DNA of 64,000 bases from Rhizobium sp. CG5. GTDB taxonomy: Bacteria; Pseudomonadota; Alphaproteobacteria; Rhizobiales; Rhizobiaceae. The notes under the pieces are model-generated. The model made no database searches and was not told the DNA's origin. It was given only the letters and a program-made list of their open reading frames with translations. The position numbers were made by a program, and so were the translations under genes. Below are positions 7,882-19,501 of the stretch, piece by piece. The DNA lies in contig NZ_JABAEF010000002.1 in assembly GCF_023701945.1 (NCBI RefSeq), forward strand, positions 458,518 to 522,517, given 5' to 3'. Numbering within the stretch: position 1 is the first letter of the stretch; each line of letters starts with the position of its first letter.

Positions 7882-9684
7882 ATGAGCGACAAGACCAAGA
7901 AGCCGCAGAAACTGAGAGCCCGCCTGCCGCGTGGTTTCGTGGACCGCGAGGCCGGCGATATCCGCGCCGTCAATGAAATGACCGCCAAGATCCGCGAGGT
8001 CTATGAGCGCTACGGTTTCGATCCGGTCGAGACGCCGCTGTTTGAATATACCGATGCGCTGGGAAAATTCCTGCCCGACAGCGACCGCCCCAACGAAGGT
8101 GTCTTCTCCCTGCAGGACGATGACGAGCAATGGATGAGCCTGCGCTACGACCTGACGGCGCCGCTTGCCCGTCATGTCGCGGAAAATTTCAACGAGATCC
8201 AGCTGCCCTACCGCACCTACCGCGCCGGCTACGTCTTCCGCAACGAAAAGCCCGGCCCCGGCCGCTTCCGCCAGTTCATGCAGTTCGACGCCGACACGGT
8301 CGGCGCGCCCGGCGTCCAGTCGGATGCCGAAATGTGCATGATGATGGCCGATACGATGGAAGCGCTCGGCATCAAGCGCGGCGATTACGTGATCCGGGTG
8401 AATAACCGCAAGGTTCTGGATGGCGTTATGGAGGCGATCGGGTTGGGCGGCGAGGAGAATGCCGGCCGACGGCTGAGTGTGCTGCGGGCGATCGATAAGC
8501 TGGATAAGTTTGGGTTTGAGGGGGTCGCGAAGCTTCTGGGTGCCGGTCGTAAGGACGACTCCGGAGATTTCACCAAAGGAGCGGAACTAGCAGGCGAACA
8601 AATCGACTTAGTTGCGCGCTATGTCCAATCTGGAGATAGGCATGAACGTGAGCGCAGAGTTCAGCAACTAATCTCTGCCATGACGGCCGGTCAGGATTCA
8701 CTCAAAATTCTGATGGGTGGCTGGGCCGAGGTCGAGGCGCATAAGGTACGTGAGGAATCAAAACTGTCGCCAGACCAAATAAGCGAGTTATTTGCCTATC
8801 TCGGCATGGTTCCACGGTTTGTTCAGCCGAACGCACCTGATCGGCCTCAATGGGATGATGATTTGTTCATTCGTGCCCGTTTTGTTGACGATGAGTACAA
8901 GCTTCGAATAGATAACATCAAAACTATTGAAATGCTGCGCGTTAGGCTTCCTAAGAATGCTCTCATTGAGGAAGGCCTCAAGGAGCTCGAATTAATTGCA
9001 TCTTTGGCTGAATCGTCGAGATATGGATCCGGTAGAATCCTCATCGACCCCTCCGTCGTCCGCGGCCTCGAATACTACACCGGCCCCGTCTATGAGGCTG
9101 AACTCACCTTCGACGTCACCAATGAAAAAGGCGAAAAGGTCGTCTTCGGCTCGGTCGGCGGTGGCGGTCGTTATGATGGTCTGGTGTCGCGCTTCATGGG
9201 CCAGCCGGTGCCGGCCACCGGTTTCTCCATCGGCGTGTCGCGCCTGATGACCGCCTTGAAAAACCTCGGCAAGCTCGGCGCCGACGATGTCATCGCCCCG
9301 GTCCTGGTCACCGTCATGGATGGCGATGTCGAGAGCATGGGCCGCTACCAGCGGTTCACACAGGCGCTTCGCGCCGAAGGCATCCGCGCCGAAATGTACC
9401 AGGGCAACTGGAAGAAATTCGGGAACCAGCTGAAATATGCCGACCGGAGAGGCTGCCCGATCGCCATCATCCAGGGCGGTGACGAGCGGGCTCAAGGCAT
9501 GGTGCAGATCAAGGATCTGATCGAGGGCAAGCGGCTGTCGGGCGAGATCACCGACAACACCGAATGGCGCGAGGCCCGCGTCGCCCAGGAACTGGTGACA
9601 GAGGCCGATCTGGTCGCAAAAGTCCGTCAGATCCTCGACGCCCAGGCCGAGGACCGCCTGCGGGCAAAGCAGGCCGGCCTCTGA
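7882..9684 (+). CDS. hisS: Histidyl-tRNA synthetase, enlarged mosaic form
   Basis: A class II synthetase that charges tRNA-His. The N-terminal catalytic parts are standard rhizobial type: [20 protein letters not shown], motif 2 [20 protein letters not shown] (near 112-131), then [13 protein letters not shown] (near 393) and motif 3 [11 protein letters not shown]. An anticodon-binding domain fills the C-terminus. At 600 residues it is about 95 longer than the roughly 505 I know for Rhizobiaceae. The excess lies in the insertion domain between motif 2 and RGLEYYTG (about residues 240-350). The DNA there (about 8560-9030) is clearly poorer in GC and uses codons unlike the flanks, while the reading frame stays open. 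This looks like a recombined segment, not an error. Confidence 0.95.
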   Translation: MSDKTKKPQKLRARLPRGFVDREAGDIRAVNEMTAKIREVYERYGFDPVETPLFEYTDALGKFLPDSDRPNEGVFSLQDDDEQWMSLRYDLTAPLARHVAENFNEIQLPYRTYRAGYVFRNEKPGPGRFRQFMQFDADTVGAPGVQSDAEMCMMMADTMEALGIKRGDYVIRVNNRKVLDGVMEAIGLGGEENAGRRLSVLRAIDKLDKFGFEGVAKLLGAGRKDDSGDFTKGAELAGEQIDLVARYVQSGDRHERERRVQQLISAMTAGQDSLKILMGGWAEVEAHKVREESKLSPDQISELFAYLGMVPRFVQPNAPDRPQWDDDLFIRARFVDDEYKLRIDNIKTIEMLRVRLPKNALIEEGLKELELIASLAESSRYGSGRILIDPSVVRGLEYYTGPVYEAELTFDVTNEKGEKVVFGSVGGGGRYDGLVSRFMGQPVPATGFSIGVSRLMTALKNLGKLGADDVIAPVLVTVMDGDVESMGRYQRFTQALRAEGIRAEMYQGNWKKFGNQLKYADRRGCPIAIIQGGDERAQGMVQIKDLIEGKRLSGEITDNTEWREARVAQELVTEADLVAKVRQILDAQAEDRLRAKQAGL

Positions 9685-9687
9685 GCT

Positions 9688-9810
9688 TACCCTCCCCTTG
9701 AGGGGGAGGGTCGGAGCGAAAGCTCCGGGGTGGGGTGACCCGCCACAACGGCAGAAGGATCACCCCCACCCGCGCGTTCCGCGCGACCTCCCCCCTCAAG
9801 GGGGAGGTGG
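9688..9810. repeat. Composite palindromic repeat, reverse orientation
   Basis: Two hairpin halves. One is ACCCTCCCCTTGAGGGGGAGGGT followed by a second hairpin and GGGGTGGGGTGA; the other is TCACCCCCACCCGCGCG and GCGCGACCTCCCCCCTCAAGGGGGAGGTG. The same unit occurs inverted at 55209-55336 and 59534-59651. It begins about three bases after the hisS stop codon. Confidence 0.85.
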
Positions 9811-9927
9811 AGCCCAGATCGCCGCCCACTCGTCTGGGTAAAGGCCGAAGACAGTCAGCAGGGTTCCCGTAAAATCCGTCTCAGCGCTCTCAACGTCATC
9901 CAGCCCGGCGAACGCAGGCCGCGATTC

Positions 9928-9972
9928 GATCTCCCCCCGTGTGGGGGAGATGCCCGGCAGGGCAGAGGGGGG
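9928..9972. repeat. RIME-like palindromic repeat
   Basis: GATCTCCCCCC-GTGT-GGGGGAGAT, then GCCC-GGCAG-GGC and AGAGGGGGG, as in the 3205-3250 copy. With the composite repeat at 9688-9810 it fills most of the 375-base space between hisS and the VOC gene. Confidence 0.8.
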
Positions 9973-10059
9973 CGAACTGGCTCCGCGGTTGGCCTGCTGA
10001 GCTTGCTCTAACCCGCCCATCGGCATTAGACTCATACCCCTTAAGGGGAGAACACCGCG

Positions 10060-10425
10060 ATGGCCATCCTGTTTCTCGATCATGTCCAGCTTGCCATGCC
10101 GGAAGGGCGGGAGGCGGATGCGCGGGCGTTTTATGCGGGCGTGCTCGCCATTCCGGAGGTCGAGAAGCCGGACAATCTCAAGGCCCGCGGCGGCTGCTGG
10201 TTCGAGGATGGGCCGGTGAAGATTCATCTGGGCGTCGATCCCGACTTTCATCCGGCCAGAAAGGCCCATCCGGCCTTCATCGTCGCCGATCTCCAGGCGC
10301 TGGCAACCCGCATCGGCCGGTCCGGTTATCTGGTCGTCGCCGATCAGCCGCTCAAAGGCTACGAGCGCCTCTACGCCCATGATCCCTTCGGCAACCGCAT
10401 CGAATTCATGCAGGTGATCGTCTGA
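10060..10425 (+). CDS. VOC (glyoxalase/bleomycin-resistance) family protein
   Basis: A 121-residue single-domain protein of the vicinal oxygen chelate superfamily: LDHVQLAMPEGREADARAFYAGVL at the start and DPFGNRIEFMQV at the end. The metal-ligand positions H8 and the C-terminal glutamate (RIEF) are present. Members include glyoxalases, dioxygenases and drug-binding proteins, so the substrate cannot be assigned. It stands between hisS and hisZ in the same orientation, separated from both by over 150 bases. Confidence 0.85.
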   Translation: MAILFLDHVQLAMPEGREADARAFYAGVLAIPEVEKPDNLKARGGCWFEDGPVKIHLGVDPDFHPARKAHPAFIVADLQALATRIGRSGYLVVADQPLKGYERLYAHDPFGNRIEFMQVIV

Positions 10426-10580
10426 AGCGGATGTTTCGCTGTTCCCCTGCCATAAAAAGTGGCGGCCCGATCATGCCCGTCGTTGACATGGGCGCCAAAG
10501 GGTGGTGTTCGGATTGGCCGAAAGACCTGAGCCAAATCGCCTGACTTTAACAGCCTGACTGAAATTCCGCTGGGATCCTC

Positions 10581-11768
10581 ATGCCCCTGATCAACATGCC
10601 CGACTTTGCCGGCGAACTGCTGGACGAATTTGCCGCGCGCGCCACCACGCGGGTCGACACACCCGTCATCCAGCCGGCCGAGCCCTTTCTCGACATGGCC
10701 GGCGAAGACCTGCGCCGCCGCATTTTCCTGACCGAAAACGAGCGGGGCACAAGCCTCTGCCTGCGCCCGGAATTCACCATTCCCGTCTGCCTGCGCCATA
10801 TCGAGACCGCCACCGGTACGCCGAAGCGCTACGCCTATCTCGGCGAGGTGTTCCGCCAGCGCCGCGAGGGCGCCCATGAATTCTACCAGGCCGGCATCGA
10901 GGATCTGGGCGACACGGCCATTGCCGGCGCCGATGGCCGGGCGATCGGCGATGCCTATGCGGTACTGGTCCGCCTGCTGCCGGGCCGAAGGCTCAAGGTG
11001 ACGCTCGGCGATCAGGCGGTGTTCGAGGCGGTGGTCCAGGCGCTCGGCCTGCCCGCCGGCTGGCAGAAGCGCCTGATCCAGGCCTTTGGCAATTCGGCTC
11101 AGCTCGATCAGCTCCTGAAAAAGCTCGCCACCCCCCATCCGGTCGAGGGCCTCGATCCGATGGTCACAGCACTTCTGGCCTCCGGCAATGAGCGCGCCCT
11201 GATCGCCCATATCGACGACACCATGCAGGCCACCGGCTATTCCACCAATGCCAGCCGCACGCCGGCCGAGATCGCCACGCGGCTGAAGGAAAAGCTGGAG
11301 CTGGCTGAAACCCGGCTCGATGGCGCGGCGCTGCTGCTGCTGCGCGAATTCCTGTCCCTGGAACTGCCGCTGTCGGAGGCCTCCGCCGCGCTGGCCGGCT
11401 TTGCCGATGCCGCCGGCTTGAAACTTGGGGCCGCCGTGTCGCGCTTCGACGAGCGGGTGGCAGCCCTTAGCCTTGCCGGGCTGGATCTTGGCCGTATCAC
11501 CTATCGCGCCGCCTTCGGCCGCCCACTCGACTATTACACCGGCCTGGTCTTCGAGATCGCCGTCGAGGGCTCGTCGGCCGTGTTGGCCGGCGGTGGCCGT
11601 TTCGACCGGCTGCTGACCCTGCTCGGCGCAAAGGACCGCATTCCGGCCGTCGGCTTCTCGCTGTGGCTGGATCGCATTGAAGCGGAGAGGGCCGACGACG
11701 CGGCGATCCGAAAAGTGGAATCCGGTTTTCGGGCGGAATCGCCGCGCGAAGAAAAGAGCAGAGCATGA
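10581..11768 (+). CDS. hisZ: ATP phosphoribosyltransferase regulatory subunit
   Basis: A 395-residue HisRS-like protein that cannot aminoacylate but forms the regulatory half of a HisG-HisZ octamer, the first enzyme of histidine synthesis. Visible class II remnants are [51 protein letters not shown] and GGGRFDRLL. The stop overlaps the hisG ATG by four bases (ATGA), so the subunits are translationally coupled. The last 20 or so codons (from DDAAIRKVE) run through a short inverted repeat and probably represent an acquired tail; rhizobial HisZ proteins usually end a little after [10 protein letters not shown]. Confidence 0.94.
   Translation: MPLINMPDFAGELLDEFAARATTRVDTPVIQPAEPFLDMAGEDLRRRIFLTENERGTSLCLRPEFTIPVCLRHIETATGTPKRYAYLGEVFRQRREGAHEFYQAGIEDLGDTAIAGADGRAIGDAYAVLVRLLPGRRLKVTLGDQAVFEAVVQALGLPAGWQKRLIQAFGNSAQLDQLLKKLATPHPVEGLDPMVTALLASGNERALIAHIDDTMQATGYSTNASRTPAEIATRLKEKLELAETRLDGAALLLLREFLSLELPLSEASAALAGFADAAGLKLGAAVSRFDERVAALSLAGLDLGRITYRAAFGRPLDYYTGLVFEIAVEGSSAVLAGGGRFDRLLTLLGAKDRIPAVGFSLWLDRIEAERADDAAIRKVESGFRAESPREEKSRA
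11708..11732. repeat. Small inverted repeat inside the hisZ 3' end
   Basis: CCGAAAA-11 bases-TTTTCGG. It resembles the short GATCCGAAAA...TTTTCGG element I remember as scattered through rhizobial genomes. Here it is read in frame and encodes part of the HisZ tail ([12 protein letters not shown]). Confidence 0.6.
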
Positions 11769-12460
11769 CCATCACCATTGGCCTGCCCTCCAAGGGCCGC
11801 ATGAAGGACGATGCCTCGGCCATTTTCGAGCGCGCCGGCATGAAGATCGTCGCGGTCGGCAATGACCGTTCCTATCGCGGCCGCGTCGAAGGGGTCGACG
11901 ATATCGACATCGCCTTCCTGTCGGCGTCCGAAATCTCGCGCGAGATCGGCAATGGCACGGTCGATTTCGGCGTCACCGGCGAAGACCTGATCCGCGAAGG
12001 CCTGAGCGAGGCCGACAGCAAGGTCGAGATCGCCGCCCGCCTCGGCTTCGGCCATGCCGATGTCGTGGTGGCCGTGCCGGAAATCTGGCTTGATGTCGAT
12101 ACCATGGCCGACCTTGGCGACGTCGCGGCCGATTTCCGCGCCCGTCACGGTCGCCGGCTGGCGATTGCCACAAAGTACTGGCGCCTCACCCAGCAGTTCT
12201 TCTCCAGCCAGCACGGCATCCAGCTCTATCGCATCGTCGAGAGCTTAGGCGCCACCGAAGGAGCACCCGCCGCCGGCCAGGCCGATATCATCGTCGACAT
12301 CACCTCGACCGGTTCGACGCTTGTGGCCAATCACCTGAAGATCCTCTCCGACGGCGTCATCCTGCGGTCAGAGGCTTGCCTGGTGCGGGCGAGGAAGCCG
12401 GAGCATGACGGCAATCCCATGATCGGCCGGATCGTCGAGGCCGTGCGCGGCGTGCTTTAA
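11765..12460 (+). CDS. hisG: ATP phosphoribosyltransferase, short (HisZ-dependent) form
   Basis: A 231-residue catalytic subunit that condenses ATP with PRPP in the first step of histidine synthesis. The short length fits the HisG-short class that needs HisZ. Signatures: [15 protein letters not shown] at the start, [24 protein letters not shown], and the PRPP loop [18 protein letters not shown]. It overlaps hisZ by four bases. No regulatory leader with histidine codons was seen upstream of hisZ. Confidence 0.95.
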   Translation: MTITIGLPSKGRMKDDASAIFERAGMKIVAVGNDRSYRGRVEGVDDIDIAFLSASEISREIGNGTVDFGVTGEDLIREGLSEADSKVEIAARLGFGHADVVVAVPEIWLDVDTMADLGDVAADFRARHGRRLAIATKYWRLTQQFFSSQHGIQLYRIVESLGATEGAPAAGQADIIVDITSTGSTLVANHLKILSDGVILRSEACLVRARKPEHDGNPMIGRIVEAVRGVL

Positions 12461-12475
12461 ATCCAACTTGAGATT

Positions 12476-12573
12476 GCCCCTCACCCTGACCCTCTCCCCG
12501 CAAGCGAGGAGAGGGGACGGACACGGTGCAGCTTGCTGCCTTCTCCCTGCTTGCGGGGAGAAGGTGCCGGCAG
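12476..12573. repeat. Palindromic repeat bordering the IS110 element
   Basis: Two related hairpins: CCTCTCCCCGCAAGCGAGGAGAGG and CCTTCTCCCTGCTTGCGGGGAGAAGG, followed by TGCCGGCAGG. Immediately right of it is GGTGCAAC-GT-GTTGCACC (12578-12595). The transposase frame ends at 12620, so this repeat may be the insertion target of the IS. Confidence 0.75.
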
Positions 12574-12619
12574 GTCAGGTGCAACGTGTTGCACCAGGGA
12601 TGAGCATCTGTGTTCGGTG

Positions 12620-13557
<938 letters not shown>

Positions 13558-13689
13558 CGCGTCTTCTTCGAACGAAACCTTGCCTTGCATGCGGGACTTG
13601 CTCCCCATCATCTGTTCAGGACAAACGCGAGGACGGCCGGACCAATCTCATCCCCGGTTCTTGCCAAGGGGCGCGCGGTCCCGACCGTC

Positions 13690-13723
13690 CGCTCTCCGGC
13701 GGATGGCCATCCGCCGGAGAGCG
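13690..13723. repeat. 34-bp perfect palindrome
   Basis: Arm CGCTCTCCGGCGGATGG is followed directly by its exact complement, with no spacer. It lies 132 bases upstream of the IS110 transposase start and 122 bases beyond the DoxX stop. It could be a structural part of the IS non-coding end or a separate protein-binding site. Confidence 0.85.
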
Positions 13724-13782
13724 CATCAATCATCCAACAATCGATGCTGTTTGAACATGCAAGGGGCAGCTACCACACGACG

Positions 13783-13814
13783 CAAAACAGCCCGCCGGAT
13801 CGCTCCGACGGGCT
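13783..13814 (-). terminator. Intrinsic terminator of the DoxX gene
   Basis: Read leftward, the stem AGCCCGTCGGA-GCGA-TCCGGCGGGCT (one internal mismatch) is followed by GTTTTGC. It begins about 30 bases after the DoxX stop. A second T-run on the other side suggests it may work in both directions. Confidence 0.75.
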
Positions 13815-13844
13815 GCTTGTTTTGCCCTAAATGGGGCAGGGATA

Positions 13845-14288
13845 TCAGGCGGTCACAACCACGCCGCGGCGGGCATCGATCGAGTAGGCGCCGGGGCCGA
13901 AGGTGGCGAGCAGGATATAGGCGCCGCCGAGCGTGATGTTCTTCATCAGCATGATCTGGTTGAACACGGTCAGCCAGCCATTGGCGGCAGCCGGGAAGTC
14001 AGGCACGTTGATGGCCGAGCTGTGGAAGACCAGACCGGTGAACACGCAGAACAGGGCAAGCGCCCAGCCGGTCAGCTTGGTCTGGAAACCGACCAGCACG
14101 AACAGGCCGGCGACGAGTTCGAACAGGCCGGCGGCATAGGCCAGCAGATCGGCGGCAGGAAGGCCGGCGCCGGTGATCATGCCGGCCGTGCCGGCCGGGT
14201 TCACGAGCTTGTCGAAGCCCGACATGATGAACATGACGGACAATAGGATGCGGGCGACGAGAATGATCAGATCGTTGGTCTTGGACAT
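13845..14288 (-). CDS. DoxX family membrane protein
   Basis: A 147-residue protein with four hydrophobic segments. The start at 14288 (MSKTNDLIILVARILLSVMFIMSG) has a GAGGAAG ribosome site; a longer reading to 14381 lacks support. DoxX signatures are FIMSGFDKLVNP, GLFELVAGLFVLVGF and ALFCVFTGLVFH. DoxX-type proteins are inner-membrane proteins linked to redox and oxidative stress; the precise role varies. A short inverted repeat ACAGTC-TTT-GACTGT lies upstream at 14388-14402 and may be an operator. Confidence 0.88.
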   Translation of the reverse strand: MSKTNDLIILVARILLSVMFIMSGFDKLVNPAGTAGMITGAGLPAADLLAYAAGLFELVAGLFVLVGFQTKLTGWALALFCVFTGLVFHSSAINVPDFPAAANGWLTVFNQIMLMKNITLGGAYILLATFGPGAYSIDARRGVVVTA

Positions 14289-14548
14289 GGAAGCTTCCTC
14301 TATGGCGTGACGCCGCAATGGGGTCGGGCTGTTGGTTCCGAATTTCGAATTGATCTTTGCCATGAAGTTATTGTTGCGCATAGATAGACAGTCTTTGACT
14401 GTTCGTTCGCAAATAGAAGACGATCTCCCCCGACGGTCTGGCTGATGGGGTCAGGCGGGGCGACGATCGTGCTGTCAGGCAATGGAGGACGCGCTCGTGG
14501 CGCTGACACGCTTCAAAGTCCTGAAAATCTGCAAAATGCAGCCGCTGG

Positions 14549-15007
14549 TCAGGGTTGGCTATAAAGATAGGCGCCGGGCGCCAGCTTGAACCGGGGAAAC
14601 ACGAAGACGCCGATCATGCTGCCGGAATACTTCTGCTCAAGCCCGGTGGATTCGCCGATGCAGAACACCGGTTGCCGTTCGCCGGTGTTCATCACGATCG
14701 TCGTGGAATAGCAGAAGTTCGACGACGACGTCGCGGCCTGTTCGAACAGTTCCAGGATGTGAGCGCGATCATTCGGATCGTAGGAACGCATCATGCTGAG
14801 CAGGCCGCATTCGGGGCCGTCCAACCCGTGCAGCGCGGTGGCGCGCTGTCCCAGCTTAATCACGCCATTCGACATATCGCCAGCCCAGCCTTCGCAAAAG
14901 CCGAACTGGTAAAGCAGGCTGCTATAGGAATCGCTCATCGCCAGGGGACCTGGACCAAACGGAGCGGCAACATCGGCTTTGGCAATCTTAAACAAGACGT
15001 TCCCCAA
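14549..15007 (-). CDS. Hypothetical protein with a PAS-like second half
   Basis: A 152-residue protein that I do not recognise firmly. The region after residue 65 reads like a PAS domain: SMMRSYDPNDRAHILELFEQA, then FCYSTTIVMNTGERQPVFCIGES and SGSMIGVFVFPRF. This matches the order of a PAS core with its HPDDR-like step and central strands. The first 60 residues contain FCEGWAGDMSNGVIKLGQRA. No output domain follows. An in-frame ATG at codon 24 (MSDSYSSLL) is an alternative start. Confidence 0.6.
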   Translation of the reverse strand: MGNVLFKIAKADVAAPFGPGPLAMSDSYSSLLYQFGFCEGWAGDMSNGVIKLGQRATALHGLDGPECGLLSMMRSYDPNDRAHILELFEQAATSSSNFCYSTTIVMNTGERQPVFCIGESTGLEQKYSGSMIGVFVFPRFKLAPGAYLYSQP

Positions 15008-15713
15008 ATCGAAAGCCTATATAACGCTCCAGGACTTTCGGACCAGTTTCGGATATTGTCGTCTGGAGAGCCGCGGCCTCAAAAGCCCCAACCCACCCAA
15101 TTGTCGCAACGCACGTTTCGTCGGCATCCCAGCAGTTCCAAGAAATGCCAATTTTTAACCAGCGACCCGTCTTTATACAAGCTCATACAAGTCATAAATA
15201 TCGCGCATAGGTTTAAATGTCGAATCGTAGGTCCTTGCCGACGGTGCCTGTTGCACGCTCGGAACGGCAAAAGCCGACGGCATCGAGACGATATGAACCA
15301 TCCTCATGGGCAGGGTTATAAATTTTTTGCTCGCTCGGCAATGTATTTTTTTGATACGCAATCGAAAAAGTGAATAATCGTCAGGTAATCCTGCCTTCGG
15401 TCAGCTTATCCCCGAGTCTCCAAGGTTTTGCAAGGCCTCTGGGATGCATCGAGCTGACGAATGGGAAGAAATCAGGCTTTTAGTATTCCAGATTCTGCAT
15501 ATTTCAGACGCTTAGTGCGTAGTATATAAGTAAGAATGCAAGTAAGAAGTTCCGAAAGCTTGGTTGCTTGCGCAGCGAACGTGCCCGATGCAAGACGGCT
15601 TCCTCACCTTACATTCAGCATTCGTCAAGTTATACCTTCTGAAACGTTAACGTATCCAATGGTTGTGGCCTCCTGCGACCGGAGATCCGGCGGCCTTGCC
15701 ATCGCCGGATATG
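15008..15713. other. AT-richer gene-free region
   Basis: About 700 bases between the PAS-like gene and the groEL terminator. Short open frames exist on both strands but none has a convincing ribosome site or protein-like composition. I see no tRNA, repeat of the window's families or clear promoter. It is notably lower in GC than its surroundings. Confidence 0.6.
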
Positions 15714-15741
15714 AAAAAGGGCGATCCGAAGACCGCCCTTT
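15714..15741 (-). terminator. Intrinsic terminator of groESL
   Basis: Read leftward: AAAGGGCGGTC, a TTCG tetraloop, then GATCGCCCTTT (one G-U pair) and a TTTTTC tail. It ends the groES-groEL transcript about 100 bases after the groEL stop. Confidence 0.85.
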
Positions 15742-15819
15742 CAAAATTTCCGATGCCAGCCATGCCGCCAACTCAGCGCGCTCGGCGCGCTGAAAGACTT
15801 TTGTTCATGGCCGTCATTC

Positions 15820-17498
<1,679 letters not shown>

Positions 17499-17545
17499 TC
17501 AGCCCATTGGTGAATTGTTGATTTTGGGAAGGGTAAACCGGCTGA

Positions 17546-17842
17546 TCAGCCGATAACGCCCATGATGTCGGCTTCCTTCATGATCAGAAGGTCTACGCCG
17601 TCGAGCTTGACTTCGGTGCCCGACCACTTGCCGAACAGGACGCGATCGCCAACCTTGACGTCGAGCGCGACCAGGTTGCCCTTGTCGTCGCGAACGCCGG
17701 AGCCGACAGCGATGATTTCGCCTTCAGCGGGCTTTTCCTTGGCAGTGTCAGGAATGATGATGCCGCCCTTGGTCTTTTCTTCAGCCTCAATACGGCGGAC
17801 GACGACGCGGTCGTGGAGCGGGCGGAAAGTTGTGCTTGCCAT
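17546..17842 (-). CDS. groES: 10-kDa co-chaperonin GroES
   Basis: A 98-residue co-chaperonin that caps GroEL. Visible landmarks are [33 protein letters not shown] (mobile loop GGIIIPD) and [18 protein letters not shown]. First gene of groESL; it is preceded by a CIRCE operator and a housekeeping-type promoter. Rhizobia often carry several groESL copies; this one has the CIRCE arrangement of the major heat-inducible operon. Confidence 0.98.
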   Translation of the reverse strand: MASTTFRPLHDRVVVRRIEAEEKTKGGIIIPDTAKEKPAEGEIIAVGSGVRDDKGNLVALDVKVGDRVLFGKWSGTEVKLDGVDLLIMKEADIMGVIG

Positions 17843-17901
17843 TGTCTAATCCCTCGATCAAATGACATTCGCGGACCGCAGATGGATCCGCATCGATATT
17901 G

Positions 17902-17928
17902 TTAGCACTCGCCCTTGGGGAGTGCTAG
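17902..17928 (-). promoter_or_regulatory. CIRCE operator (HrcA binding site)
   Basis: TTAGCACTC-N9-GAGTGCTAG, one base from the perfect CIRCE consensus TTAGCACTC-N9-GAGTGCTAA. It lies in the groESL 5' leader, just downstream of the -10 box, where HrcA represses. Confidence 0.95.
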
Positions 17929-17935
17929 CGAGCTT

Positions 17936-17964
17936 GAGATAAGGATGCTGGCGGAATGAGTCAA
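17936..17964 (-). promoter_or_regulatory. groESL promoter
   Basis: Read leftward: -35 TTGACT (17964-17959), 17-base spacer, -10 TATCTC (17941-17936). The CIRCE element begins eight bases beyond the -10, covering the start site. Confidence 0.8.
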
Positions 17965-18011
17965 GGATGACGTGTCGAAAAAACGTCATGACACATCGCT
18001 AGGACGGCCCC

Positions 18012-19394
18012 ATGACAAAGTCTTCTTCCACGGAAATACGGCAACAGCGTGCCGACGCGCCAACCTTCCCGGAACTGGTGCGCGTCTTCGGTCATATCGG
18101 CCTGATGAGCTTCGGCGGCCCGGCGGCGCAGATTGGCCTGATGCACCGCATCGTCGTCGATGAAAAACGCTGGGTTCCGGAAGACCGTTTCCTGCATGCG
18201 CTGAACTATTGCATGCTGCTGCCGGGGCCGGAAGCCCAGCAGCTCGCCACCTATATCGGCTGGCTGATGTTCGGCGTGCGCGGCGGTGTCGTTGCCGGTC
18301 TGCTCTTTGTCCTGCCTGGCCTCGCCGTCATCATCGGCCTCTCGGCCGCCTATGCCCTGTTCCAGGATACCACCTGGATTGCCGGCCTGTTCTTCGGCCT
18401 GAAAGCCGCTGTGCTGGCCATTGTCGTCGAAGCGCTGATCCGCATCGGCAAGCGGGCCCTGAAAACGCAGGTGCACCGGATCATCGCCTTGACGGCGTTT
18501 CTCGCCCTGTTCCTGCTGTCCGTGCCGTTTCCGCTGGTCGTGCTGCTGGCCGGATTGGCCGGTTACATCGCGGCACGGTCGAGCCGGGCAGCAGACCAGC
18601 CGCTCGACGGTCTGCAGGATGGCGAAAAAACCCTGGCCCGCCCGCATCTGGGGCGCTCGGCCGCCGGCCTGCTGTTCTGGATCCTGGTCTGGCAGGCGCC
18701 GCTGCTGGTGTTGTGGCTGGTGCTGGGGCCGGGCAGCTTCACCGCGCTCTTCACGTTCTTTTCCAAAATGGCGCTGGTGACCTTCGGCGGCGCCTATGCG
18801 GTGCTGGCCTATGTGGCGCAGGTCGCGGTCGAGCAATATCAATGGCTGAAGCCCGGCGAAATGCTGGATGGCCTGGCGCTGGCCGAAACCACGCCGGGGC
18901 CGCTCGTTCTGGTATTGTCTTTCGTCGGCTTCCTCGCCAGCTTTCGCCAGTCCATGGGGCTCGATCCGGTTCTGGCCGGCATCCTGGGGTCTGTCCTCAC
19001 CGCCTGGGCGACTTTCGTGCCGAGCTTCCTCTGGATCTTTGCCGGCGCGCCCTATATCGAGCGGCTGCGCGGCAACCGGCTGCTGTCGGGTGCCTTGTCA
19101 GCGATCACCGCTGCGGTGGTCGGTGTCATCCTGAATCTGGCCGTCTGGTTTGCCCTGCATGTGCTGTTTGCCCGCGTCGACCGGCTGATGATCTGGCCGC
19201 AGATGGAGAACGTCGCTGGCCCGCCCGCGCCGTTTTCCCTGTCGCTGTCGGTTCCCGACTGGACGACGCTCGACCCTGCGGCCCTTGTCATATCCCTTCT
19301 GGCCGCCGTGATGATCTTCCGCTTTCACCAGGGCGTCGGGCGCACGCTGGCCGTTTGCGCCGTGGTCGGCCTTGCCCTGCGCGCTGCCTTCTGA
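18012..19394 (+). CDS. chrA: Chromate efflux transporter ChrA, two-domain form
   Basis: A 460-residue inner-membrane protein of the CHR family, which exports chromate using the proton gradient. Two homologous halves are visible. The first has FGHIGLMSFGGPAAQIGLMH and LPGPEAQQLATYIGW; the second, after a hydrophilic linker near residues 195-215, has FFSKMALVTFGGAYAVLAYV and ETTPGPLVLVLSFVGF. The length fits the long-chain CHR type. It is divergent from groES, with no chrB-like regulator next to it. Actual chromate resistance is inferred from the family. Confidence 0.92.
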   Translation: MTKSSSTEIRQQRADAPTFPELVRVFGHIGLMSFGGPAAQIGLMHRIVVDEKRWVPEDRFLHALNYCMLLPGPEAQQLATYIGWLMFGVRGGVVAGLLFVLPGLAVIIGLSAAYALFQDTTWIAGLFFGLKAAVLAIVVEALIRIGKRALKTQVHRIIALTAFLALFLLSVPFPLVVLLAGLAGYIAARSSRAADQPLDGLQDGEKTLARPHLGRSAAGLLFWILVWQAPLLVLWLVLGPGSFTALFTFFSKMALVTFGGAYAVLAYVAQVAVEQYQWLKPGEMLDGLALAETTPGPLVLVLSFVGFLASFRQSMGLDPVLAGILGSVLTAWATFVPSFLWIFAGAPYIERLRGNRLLSGALSAITAAVVGVILNLAVWFALHVLFARVDRLMIWPQMENVAGPPAPFSLSLSVPDWTTLDPAALVISLLAAVMIFRFHQGVGRTLAVCAVVGLALRAAF

Positions 19395-19501
19395 TCGTCC
19401 GGGATCGCTGCGCTATTTGCGCCACCGGCCGCAAAGACCCTTGCTTTGCCGAGATTCCTTTGCCATGTCAGCCGGACGCAATCTGAAGACAGGAACCATC
19501 C

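Noticed and set aside
10426..10580. Possible histidine attenuator before hisZ
   Set aside because: No leader peptide with consecutive histidine codons and no terminator with a T-run were found.
14388..14402. ACAGTC-TTT-GACTGT as a proven regulator site for the DoxX gene
   Set aside because: Six-base arms are short enough to arise by chance and no regulator is adjacent; kept only as a remark in the DoxX entry.
15536..15793. Possible 85-codon gene in the AT-rich stretch
   Set aside because: It runs through the groEL terminator hairpin, has no ribosome site and its composition is not protein-like.
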